Position numbers and translations under genes: made by a program | Notes under the pieces: generated by a model | Database searches by the model: none | What the model was told of the DNA's origin: nothing | The model's input: only the letters and a program-made list of their open reading frames with translations | Assembly: GCF_003149085.1 (NCBI RefSeq) | Contig: NZ_QGDT01000001.1 | Coordinates: forward strand, 930,001-994,000 | Length of the DNA stretch: 64,000 nucleotides | Source of the DNA: Dyadobacter jejuensis | GTDB taxonomy: Bacteria > Bacteroidota > Bacteroidia > Cytophagales > Spirosomataceae | Reading direction: 5' to 3' | Part shown: in pieces, positions 8,217 through 15,576 of the stretch | How positions within the stretch are numbered: position 1 is the stretch's first letter | Layout: each line of letters starts with the position of its first letter

Positions 8217-11200
8217 CTAGGCCAACACCTTTTCTAAATGAGTTTCTAGAATAGCGCGCACCTCAGGGCGGCAGGACCCACAACCCGTGCCGGCACCAGT
8301 CTGCTGACATAAGGCCTTGAAGTCGTGACAGCCTTGGGCGATCGCCCTTTCCAGATTCCCCGATCCTACATTATTGCAGGAGCACACGATCTTCCCTGAA
8401 AGGGCCTCGGCCTTTTGACTGCTTCTTAGGAGTTGCAGGCGCTTTTCAGACAACTCCAGCCCGTCGGCTATGAGGGTTTTAAATTCGGAAAATTCATTTT
8501 TATCCCCCACCAAAATGGCCCCTACGAGTTTGTCGCCGGCGACGATGCATTTTTTGTAGTACCGTTTGGCTTTGTCAATAAATATAATTTCCTCGTAGCG
8601 GGGGTCGTTGGCGGGCAGATCTATTTTTCCTATGCTACACAGGTGCAAGCCCTCCATCTTAAGGATATTCATAGCGGTGCTGCCCCGGTAAGGTTGGGCT
8701 ATGTCGCCGGCTATAAAATGGGCCAAGGCTTCGGCTTGTTGTTCCGCTGCCAGGGTGATGCCCCACATTTGTCCCTGCCATTCGGCAATCTCCCCTATTG
8801 CAAAAATATGGGGGTCGGAGGTTTGTAAATAATCATTGACCACCACTCCTCGCTTTTTCTCGAGCCCAGCGGCTTCGGCGAGGTCGGTGACGGGCGTGGT
8901 GCCTATGGCCAATATGACGGCCTCACAGTCGATCTTCCTGCCCGATTTTAAGCGTAGGCCTTCTATCTGGTCTGTTCCCAAATAGGTGGCCACTTCGTCG
9001 TTGAAAAATACCTCGATACCCCGGTCCATAAGCTCCTGGTAGAGCAGTTCACTGGCAATTGGGTCGAGCTGTCTTTCCATAAGCCTCCCGCTGCGCTGGA
9101 TCACCGTGACTTTACAGCCTGTAGCCACCAGGGAAGCGGCGAGTTCTAGCCCCAGGATTCCCCCTCCTACGATGACGGCACGAGCGTCTGCTGCTTGTAA
9201 GTATGGTTTCAGAGAATCGGCGTCGAGGCGCGAACGCATATTGAAAAGGCCGGGGAGTTGAGGTACCCCTTTTGGGATAAAGGCCTTGCTGCCAGTAGCC
9301 AGAATAAGCCGGTCATAGGGATGCTCCTGGCCCATGCTATCACAAACTACCCGATTCTTTTTGTCGATATGGGTGATGCTGACCCCTTTATGGACCCGTA
9401 TGCCAGCAGCTTCGAATCGGTCTTCTCGGAGCTTTACGAGCTGTTCCCAGGTCTGTTCCCCGCTGATGTAATCGGGAAGCAGCACCCGGTTGTAAAAGGG
9501 ATATATTTCTTTGGAGAACACCTGTATGGAGTCGGTCGTGTTGAGGTGGCGGTAGCTGTTGATAAATCCTAGGCCTGCCGATCCCGCGCCGACGATAATA
9601 ATCCGCTCCGTTGGCTTGCAGTATCGACTGACTTGAACGGCCGTATATTTAAAATCGGGTTCCTTGGAGCGGGGGTCGACCAAAGCATTGGTCAGATTAT
9701 TGGCTCTTGTATCGGCCAAGCCAGCAATTTTGCCCCAGTGCATGGGTAGAAAGCAGACCCCCTGCCGAAGGTCCTCGGAACACTCGGCCTTCAGGCGTAC
9801 CTGGCCTCGGCGTCCTTGCACCACTACCAAGTCGCCATCCTGAATATTCCTGGCCTCGGCATCGGCAGGGTGTATTTGTACCACGGGCTTGGGGATGTGG
9901 CGGGTGAGCCGGCTGACGCGACCGGTTTTGGTCATGGTGTGCCACTGGTCTCTGATGCGCCCGGTGGTTAGCACTAAAGGGAATTCAGAGTCCGTCTTTT
10001 CAGATTCGTTGTATATGGGCGGCGCATGGATTTTTGCCCTTTTGGTGTTTGTAAAAAATTGGTGATCCTCAAAAAGTCGCTGGGTACCTCCGTTTTCTGC
10101 GGGGTGGTTTTTGGGGGATGGCCATTGGATACTCCTTTTTCTTTGGAGTAGCTCATAATTTACACCGGTAATGTCGATGTTGGTATTGGCCGTGCATCGG
10201 GCATATTCTAGGTATACGTCTTCGGCTTTGGTGTAGGAAAAAGCCTCTTTAAAGCCCATTTTCTGGGCAAATTTCCAGATGATTTCCACATCGGGCAGGG
10301 CTTCTCCCGGAGCTTCCATTACTTTGGGGAGATAGGTGATACGCCTTTCGGCGTTGGTCATGGTGCCTTCTTTTTCGAGCCAGCCTGCCGCCGGTAGCAC
10401 CAGGTCGGCATGGGCCACAGTATCGGCTCTTTCCGAAATATCCTGTACCACCACGAACTTGGCCTTGCCCATAGCCTTTTCTACCCTATTGATATCGGGC
10501 ATGCTCACCATCGGGTTGGTGTTGATGATCCATAGGGCTTTCAGCTTACCTTCGTCCAAGGCCTCGAATATCTCTGTAGCCGTGAGTCCAGGTTTTTCTG
10601 AGATGGGAACGGGAGTCTGCCAGAAGGCTTCCATGTGGCTGCGATGGGCCGGGTTGGTGACGTCGCGGTGAGCAGGGAGTATATTGGCCAAGCCGCCGGT
10701 TTCTCGGCCTCCCATGGCGTTAGGCTGCCCAGTAAGGGAAAAGGGCCCGTTGCCTGGGCTGCCAATCCGGCCCGTTATCAGGTGCAGGTTAATTAAGGAG
10801 AGGTTTTTGTTTACCCCAATCACCGACTGGTTTAGGCCCATGGTCCATAGCGAAAGGAATCCCTTTGCTTGCCCTATCCATTGGGCGGCTTGCCGAATGT
10901 CCTCCTCCGGTAGTCCACAGGTTATGGCCGCTTCCTGAATACAAATATCGTCGATCAGGCTCAGTAGGTCTTCGAAGCCGTCGGTGTGTTGTTGGATAAA
11001 ATCGTGGTCAATACTGCCGTTTTCTATCAGGGCCTTAGCCAAGGCGTGGTTGAAGAGCACGTCAGTGCCTGGGCTGATGGGTAAATGTAAGTCGGCCGAA
11101 CGGGCGGTATCGGTTTTTCGGGGGTCCACGCAGATAATCTTAACATGGGGGTTGGCGGCTTTTCTCGCCTCGATCCTTCTCCACAATATAGGGTGACACC

Positions 11201-11735
11201 AGGCTGGATTGGCGCCGGTGACCAAAAAAACATCGGCGACTTCTATGTCGTCATAACATACCGGGACGCTATCTTCGCCCAACGAAAGTTTATAGCCTAC
11301 CACGGCCGAGCTCATGCATAGCCTGGAATTGGTGTCTATATTGTTGGAGCCTATAAAGCCCTTAATGAGTTTATTGACCAGATAATACTCCTCCGTGAGG
11401 CATTGTCCTGATACATAGAAAGCTACGGAGTCGGGGCCGTGCTGGCGGATGAGGGTGGCAAATACTGCTGCAGCACGCTCAAGCGCCTCGTCCCAGCTCA
11501 CCCTCTGTAGTGGCGAGGCTCGGCTGTAGCGCATGCGTGGATAGAGGATGCGGTCAGTCTGATCCATGACGGTATAATGCAGGTTCATTCCCTTGGAGCA
11601 AAGCATGCCCTTGTTGGAAGGGTGCTCTGCATCGCCAGTCAGGGTGAGCTGCCCATTGGGCTGTTTCTGTACCACCACCCCGCAGCCCACCCCACAGTAG
11701 CAGCAGGTCGATTGAAATTTTTCCGTTTTATCCAT
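8217..11735 (-). CDS. Assimilatory nitrate reductase fused to FAD/NAD(P)H reductase and BFD-like [2Fe-2S] domain
   Basis: This 1172-residue cytoplasmic molybdoenzyme reduces nitrate to nitrite. Domains in order: an N-terminal [4Fe-4S] site with Cys11, Cys14, Cys18 and Cys46; the molybdopterin-guanine-dinucleotide catalytic domain with the NapA/Nas-type Mo-ligand Cys140 in SRLCMSSAV; a molybdopterin-dinucleotide-binding domain (~590-700, LTTGRIRDQWHTMTKTGR); a pyridine-nucleotide-disulfide oxidoreductase module beginning with VGAGSAGLG (~713) and a second VGGGILGLE; and a BFD-like domain (CSCNN at ~1117, CGSC at ~1151). In many bacteria the last parts are a separate electron-transfer subunit; here one chain could take electrons from NAD(P)H to nitrate. 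The transporter lies 30 bp upstream and the rubredoxin protein 30 bp downstream. Confidence 0.93.
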   Translation of the reverse strand: MDKTEKFQSTCCYCGVGCGVVVQKQPNGQLTLTGDAEHPSNKGMLCSKGMNLHYTVMDQTDRILYPRMRYSRASPLQRVSWDEALERAAAVFATLIRQHGPDSVAFYVSGQCLTEEYYLVNKLIKGFIGSNNIDTNSRLCMSSAVVGYKLSLGEDSVPVCYDDIEVADVFLVTGANPAWCHPILWRRIEARKAANPHVKIICVDPRKTDTARSADLHLPISPGTDVLFNHALAKALIENGSIDHDFIQQHTDGFEDLLSLIDDICIQEAAITCGLPEEDIRQAAQWIGQAKGFLSLWTMGLNQSVIGVNKNLSLINLHLITGRIGSPGNGPFSLTGQPNAMGGRETGGLANILPAHRDVTNPAHRSHMEAFWQTPVPISEKPGLTATEIFEALDEGKLKALWIINTNPMVSMPDINRVEKAMGKAKFVVVQDISERADTVAHADLVLPAAGWLEKEGTMTNAERRITYLPKVMEAPGEALPDVEIIWKFAQKMGFKEAFSYTKAEDVYLEYARCTANTNIDITGVNYELLQRKRSIQWPSPKNHPAENGGTQRLFEDHQFFTNTKRAKIHAPPIYNESEKTDSEFPLVLTTGRIRDQWHTMTKTGRVSRLTRHIPKPVVQIHPADAEARNIQDGDLVVVQGRRGQVRLKAECSEDLRQGVCFLPMHWGKIAGLADTRANNLTNALVDPRSKEPDFKYTAVQVSRYCKPTERIIIVGAGSAGLGFINSYRHLNTTDSIQVFSKEIYPFYNRVLLPDYISGEQTWEQLVKLREDRFEAAGIRVHKGVSITHIDKKNRVVCDSMGQEHPYDRLILATGSKAFIPKGVPQLPGLFNMRSRLDADSLKPYLQAADARAVIVGGGILGLELAASLVATGCKVTVIQRSGRLMERQLDPIASELLYQELMDRGIEVFFNDEVATYLGTDQIEGLRLKSGRKIDCEAVILAIGTTPVTDLAEAAGLEKKRGVVVNDYLQTSDPHIFAIGEIAEWQGQMWGITLAAEQQAEALAHFIAGDIAQPYRGSTAMNILKMEGLHLCSIGKIDLPANDPRYEEIIFIDKAKRYYKKCIVAGDKLVGAILVGDKNEFSEFKTLIADGLELSEKRLQLLRSSQKAEALSGKIVCSCNNVGSGNLERAIAQGCHDFKALCQQTGAGTGCGSCRPEVRAILETHLEKVLA

Positions 11736-11765
11736 AGCACTCAGGTATTTGAATAAGAAGGTGGG

Positions 11766-13070
11766 CTATTGCCTTACCTTTACTGTTTCTAAGTCGGGAG
11801 CAGGATGTGAAACCCTGCTTTTGTTAAAATCGATGAGGGCCAGCACGGCGGCTACCACTGCTATGGCCATTCCTATGTACAAAAAAGCCTGTCCATAGCT
11901 GATACCGTTGGACTTAAACAAGAACCCAGCCAATACGGCGCCCACATTTCCTCCTGCCCCCACGATGCCACTTACTGAGCCAATGGCTTTGGGGTTGACA
12001 AAGGGGACGATGGCGTAGGTGACCCCATTGGCCATTTTGAGGAACATGGCAAAGCCCAGCATGAGCACTACAGCGGCCGTTAGGTTTCCACTTTGGGAGA
12101 AAAGAGCGATGCCTATCCCCTCCATGGCCAAGAATAGGGCTAGTAGGCGGCCCTTACCCTGAAGGCCGAATTTGTTGCCTACCTTATCGGCAATGATTCC
12201 TCCAAAGGCCCTGGCAAAAAGATTCATGAGGCCAAAAGACCCTGCCAATATACCAGCCATGGCCAAGCTGGTATCGAAGGTGTCGAAGAAATACAATGCC
12301 GCTACATTGTCGAAGGTTATTTCTATCCCAAAGCAGGCCGCATAGGCCAGGAATAAGGCCCAGGTACGGATGTCCATGGCTGCCGCTTTTAAGCTTCCTT
12401 TGGTTTTTGGGGAGTCCGTTTGAGTGGTGTGTAGTTCGTCAAAATTGCCCTCTGGCGTGTCTTTGGTATACATATAATAGAGCACAGCAAAAACGAGGAG
12501 TAGGAATCCAGGAATGATCATCGCCAGGCGCCAGGCTTGCTCGGGTAGGTATCCTAGGCCTACAAAGCCTGCAAATACCAAGGGCATTACCATATTGGTA
12601 ACTCCACCACCCAGGTTGCCCCAGCCTCCGGCCACAGCATTGGCGGTGCCCACGATTTTTTTGCTAAACATGACCGAAGTATGGTACTGGGTAACCACAA
12701 AGGAGGCGCCTATAACCCCAATGGCTAGCCTAAAGAGCAGGAATGCCTCATAGCTGTGTACCAGTCCTACCATTAAAACAGGAATGGAGCAAATACCCAT
12801 GAGGGCCGTATAGGTTTTGCGAGGTCCCCAGCTGTCGCAGAGTTTGCCAATAAGTACCCGTGCCACTACCGTGGCCGCTACTGAAGCAATGATGATATTG
12901 CCGATCTGATCCTTGGTGAGGCCTAGGTCTACTTTGATGACCGACATGAGGGGGGCCAGGCCGAACCACCCAAAAAAGCATAAGAAAAAGGCCATCCATG
13001 ACAGGTGGAAAGTGCGCATTTGTACGCCTTTAAAACTGAATATGTTTAATTTTTCAAGGGGCTTGTTCAT
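11766..13070 (-). CDS. narK: NarK/NasA-type nitrate/nitrite MFS transporter
   Basis: This 434-aa inner-membrane protein of the major facilitator superfamily, nitrate/nitrite porter subfamily, has about 12 predicted membrane spans. The first hydrophobic segment follows MRTFHLSWMAFFLCFFGWFG. The glycine-rich nitrate signatures appear twice: AGGWGNLGGGVTNMV in the first half and VSGIVGAGGNVGAVL in the second. An MFS loop motif between helices 2 and 3 is present (IGKLCDSWGPRK). It lies between the porin (46 bp) and the nitrate reductase (30 bp), so it is part of the same leftward transcript. Nitrate uptake for assimilation is the expected role; nitrite exchange cannot be excluded. Confidence 0.94.
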   Translation of the reverse strand: MNKPLEKLNIFSFKGVQMRTFHLSWMAFFLCFFGWFGLAPLMSVIKVDLGLTKDQIGNIIIASVAATVVARVLIGKLCDSWGPRKTYTALMGICSIPVLMVGLVHSYEAFLLFRLAIGVIGASFVVTQYHTSVMFSKKIVGTANAVAGGWGNLGGGVTNMVMPLVFAGFVGLGYLPEQAWRLAMIIPGFLLLVFAVLYYMYTKDTPEGNFDELHTTQTDSPKTKGSLKAAAMDIRTWALFLAYAACFGIEITFDNVAALYFFDTFDTSLAMAGILAGSFGLMNLFARAFGGIIADKVGNKFGLQGKGRLLALFLAMEGIGIALFSQSGNLTAAVVLMLGFAMFLKMANGVTYAIVPFVNPKAIGSVSGIVGAGGNVGAVLAGFLFKSNGISYGQAFLYIGMAIAVVAAVLALIDFNKSRVSHPAPDLETVKVRQ

Positions 13071-13116
13071 AGGTTTTCCATTTTTAGAGTGAAAATTGTG
13101 TATTGTCTTTTTTATA

Positions 13117-14460
13117 TTAGCGAAGGAAATTCGGCTGAATATTGATCATCAAATAGGCCCAGTCTGCCTGTTTCTGGGCATTAGTGATTCCCTTTAATCT
13201 TGCTAAACTATTGGTAGAAAAATAATGGCTGTAGCCTGCCTGAAAGCCTATGGTTGGGCTGAGGTTATACTGGGCGATCAGGTCCACTTCGCTACCCAAA
13301 TTCCGCGAGGCAGGGTTTCCATCCTCGGTGCTCAAGGCGCTAGCGCTGCTGAAGTGGTGCAGGCTGGCTTGTAGGTTAAGCTTATTGCTGAGTTTTAGGT
13401 GGCTATGAAGGTATAGATCGGCCAGGCCTCCTTGGCCAAAACTGCTGGCGGTGTAGTAGTAGTCCATCTGTCCCCAGAACTTATGTGGGGTTCCGTAGAG
13501 GGGATCAAAGCTTTTGTTTTTGCTTCCAGTACCTCCTGAGCTTAGGTCGAAGCCCGGGCCAAGGCTTACAGATTCGTTGAGCTGGGCCGTGGCCTTTAGG
13601 GTGTACATGTAAGCGGCGATATTCCTGCCTGCCGGGTCCTGCCCTGTCTGCAGATAGGCGCTTGCCTGAATATCCCATACCTTACCCACTTTAGTATGAA
13701 GATAAGGCCCAAGAGTGATCCTTTTCCAGGTGCCATTTTCTCCTATTTTTACCCCAGTTTCGCTGAGGGAGTATTTTTGAAAATCGTCTTTGAAGAATAA
13801 AAAGGATAGGTTGCCTCTGCCGGTTTTTTTATTGATATAGGCGTATTGCATGGATTTATACATAGTGCCTATGCCGTTGGTGCCGGCCGGGTAACCCACC
13901 GGAACTCCATCGTATAGGGTGCCCGATTTGGACTCACGATTCTGGTTATACGCAGCCCCGATATGCAGGGAGAGATTAGGGATTTGGAATTTGAGGATGG
14001 CGGCATCGTGCCGACGGCCCTGCTGGAGCCAATCGAGATTTCCTAACAACCGGCTGTCGTCGTATAGCAGCTCCTGTCGGCCTATCTTTAGTTTTATGGC
14101 CTTTCCTTGTTGGGTGTGGCTACTGTCGAGCAGGTCTATTTCAGCCCATGCTTCGTGCAACATCAGTCCGTTGTTCGTGCCAGGGCTTATGCGGTTGTTG
14201 GTAGAGGCATCTTGTCCCCATATCCGCACATCTTGCACAACGGTTTTTAGGGTCAGTCGGTTTTGGCTATAGCCAACATTGAGGCGGGTGCGTTGTGAGG
14301 TGAAAAAGGCCGCAGGGCTTCCTTTGGGAAGAGGCGCCCCTTGTCCATGAAGTACTTCGGTTCTGGTGCGCAATTGCCCTTCGAGGCTCAGCTGGGCCTT
14401 TACCGGTGGCCCCGCTAAGAAAAATAGCATTAAGAGAAATAAATGGATAAAAATTTTCAT
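13117..14460 (-). CDS. Alginate-export-type outer-membrane porin in the nitrate operon
   Basis: The predicted outer-membrane beta-barrel of 447 aa has a cleavable signal peptide (IHLFLLMLFFLAGPPVKAQ). The sequence is rich in alternating hydrophobic strands and carries features of the alginate-export/porin family, such as LRTRTEVLHG, RTRLNVGYSQNRLTLKTVVQDVRIWGQ and LKIGRQELLYDDSRLLGNLDW. It ends in a Phe-Leu-Arg rather than a terminal Phe. It sits second in the leftward operon, between the siroheme methyltransferase gene (81-bp gap) and the NarK transporter (46 bp). Context therefore points to diffusion of nitrate or nitrite across the outer membrane rather than alginate export. Confidence 0.8.
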   Translation of the reverse strand: MKIFIHLFLLMLFFLAGPPVKAQLSLEGQLRTRTEVLHGQGAPLPKGSPAAFFTSQRTRLNVGYSQNRLTLKTVVQDVRIWGQDASTNNRISPGTNNGLMLHEAWAEIDLLDSSHTQQGKAIKLKIGRQELLYDDSRLLGNLDWLQQGRRHDAAILKFQIPNLSLHIGAAYNQNRESKSGTLYDGVPVGYPAGTNGIGTMYKSMQYAYINKKTGRGNLSFLFFKDDFQKYSLSETGVKIGENGTWKRITLGPYLHTKVGKVWDIQASAYLQTGQDPAGRNIAAYMYTLKATAQLNESVSLGPGFDLSSGGTGSKNKSFDPLYGTPHKFWGQMDYYYTASSFGQGGLADLYLHSHLKLSNKLNLQASLHHFSSASALSTEDGNPASRNLGSEVDLIAQYNLSPTIGFQAGYSHYFSTNSLARLKGITNAQKQADWAYLMINIQPNFLR

Positions 14461-14541
14461 AACGTCCTGGTAATTGGGAGTGAAAGAAAAAAAGTAGAAT
14501 ATAATAGTGCGCCGATAGCTGGGCTCAATGGATTGAATGGG

Positions 14542-15300
14542 TTAAGGAATAAGCGCCGCCTCTTGCAGCTGTCGAAGTAAGTAGTCGGGTTGTAAACGCA
14601 CCACCTCTCCAAATACCAATAGCGCTGGTGCCTTCAAGGCTTTCTCCTCCACGAGCCGTTCTATCTCCCATACCTGTCCGATGGCTAGCTTTTGATTGGG
14701 CTTGGTGCCCTCCTGAATGGCTGCCACTGGGAGATTCCCTTTTCCGTGTTTTTGAAAGATGGCAGTGATTTCTTTTAGTTTATTTAATCCCATGAGTACC
14801 ACTACCGTCGCTTGCGACTGGGCAGCCAAGTGCAGGTCTTCCGATAGCTCCCCAGCCTGGGTGGTACCCGTGATGACCCAAAAACTTTGGCTGTACCCTC
14901 TCCTGGTTACCGGGATGCCAACGGCTTCGGGCACCGCTATGCAGCTGGATACACCCGGTATCGTATGGCAAATAATTCCGTATTGTTGGGCGTAGAGGAT
15001 TTCTTCATGGCCTCTGCCAAATACGAACGGATCTCCACCTTTAAGGCGTACCACATGTCCCCGTTTGCGTGCCAGATGAACAATCAATGCGTTGATCTCA
15101 GTCTGGGTGAATCGAGCCTGCCCCGCCTTTTTTCCTACATACATTCTTAGACTCCCCTCGGGAGTGTGTTGAAGAAGCCCTTGACAGGCTAATTCATCAT
15201 AGAGTACCACGTCGGCCTGCTGTAAGGCTTTTATGCCTGCTAAGGTGATTAGCTCTTCGCTTCCAGGGCCGGCTCCGATCAGAGTGAGTTGCGGGGTCAT
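14542..15300 (-). CDS. cobA: Uroporphyrinogen-III C-methyltransferase (SUMT)
   Basis: This 252-aa SAM-dependent methylase converts uroporphyrinogen III to precorrin-2, the first committed step to siroheme. Diagnostic motifs are visible: IGAGPGSEELITL at the N-terminus, VLYDELA, VRLKGGDPFVFGRGHEE, and TIPGVSSCIAVPEAVGIPVTRRG. It lacks the ferrochelatase/dehydrogenase half of CysG, so another protein must finish siroheme. It is the first gene of the leftward nitrate operon and faces nirB across the shared 274-bp control region; NirB is the siroheme enzyme that needs its product. Confidence 0.95.
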   Translation of the reverse strand: MTPQLTLIGAGPGSEELITLAGIKALQQADVVLYDELACQGLLQHTPEGSLRMYVGKKAGQARFTQTEINALIVHLARKRGHVVRLKGGDPFVFGRGHEEILYAQQYGIICHTIPGVSSCIAVPEAVGIPVTRRGYSQSFWVITGTTQAGELSEDLHLAAQSQATVVVLMGLNKLKEITAIFQKHGKGNLPVAAIQEGTKPNQKLAIGQVWEIERLVEEKALKAPALLVFGEVVRLQPDYLLRQLQEAALIP

Positions 15301-15339
15301 AGCGTTTGGGTTTGGTGTGATCTGTGAAATGTACTATAT

Positions 15340-15357
15340 ATAGTATAAAGTAACTAT
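15340..15357. promoter_or_regulatory. Candidate operator copy 1, ATAGT-N8-ACTAT
   Basis: The arms ATAGT (15340-15344) and ACTAT (15353-15357) are perfect inverted complements with spacer ATAAAGTA. An extra ACTAT at 15333-15337 makes a small tandem palindrome with the left arm. The site lies just downstream of the predicted minus-strand promoter, in the leader of the cobA-nitrate reductase operon. Confidence 0.5.
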
Positions 15358-15371
15358 ATTGATTGTTTGGT

Positions 15372-15402
15372 CAAAATTAATAGCAAAATTTGTTAAAACA
15401 AT
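15372..15402 (-). promoter_or_regulatory. Predicted promoter for the leftward nitrate operon
   Basis: Read on the minus strand, TAATTTTG (15372-15379) matches the Bacteroidota -7 consensus TAnnTTTG. Nineteen bases farther upstream lies ATTG (15399-15402), one mismatch from the -33 TTTG. Transcription would begin near 15365 and give a leader of about 65 nt before the SUMT start. Confidence 0.5.
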
Positions 15403-15496
15403 ACATTTGCAGAAAAATATGCATTAAAAATTAACTATGGAAGAATAAAAAATTAGGAAATATTGAAACTGCCATCTAAATTTGAGGTGAAGAAAT

Positions 15497-15514
15497 ATAG
15501 GTCAAAATGACTAT
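15497..15514. promoter_or_regulatory. Candidate operator copy 2, ATAGG-N8-ACTAT
   Basis: The left arm differs from the other copies by one base (ATAGG); the right arm ACTAT and the 8-base spacing are kept. It begins 62 bp before copy 3 and 157 bp after copy 1. A possible nirB -7 element, TAAATTTG, lies at 15477-15484 just upstream. Confidence 0.4.
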
Positions 15515-15558
15515 TTTGTTGGTAAAGTGCAATTATTAATCACGATTTTATAAATCAA

Positions 15559-15576
15559 ATAGTATAAAACAACTAT
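15559..15576. promoter_or_regulatory. Candidate operator copy 3, overlapping the nirB start
   Basis: ATAGT (15559-15563), spacer ATAAAACA, ACTAT (15572-15576). It matches copy 1 at 14 of 16 positions over AGTATAAAnnAACTAT. The right arm includes the first two bases of the nirB ATG at 15575, so a bound protein, or the same element in RNA, could affect initiation directly. Confidence 0.45.

Noticed and set aside
15331..15344. ACTATATATAGT as a separate palindrome
   Set aside because: It is explained by the extra half-site abutting operator copy 1 and simple AT alternation; not counted as an independent element.
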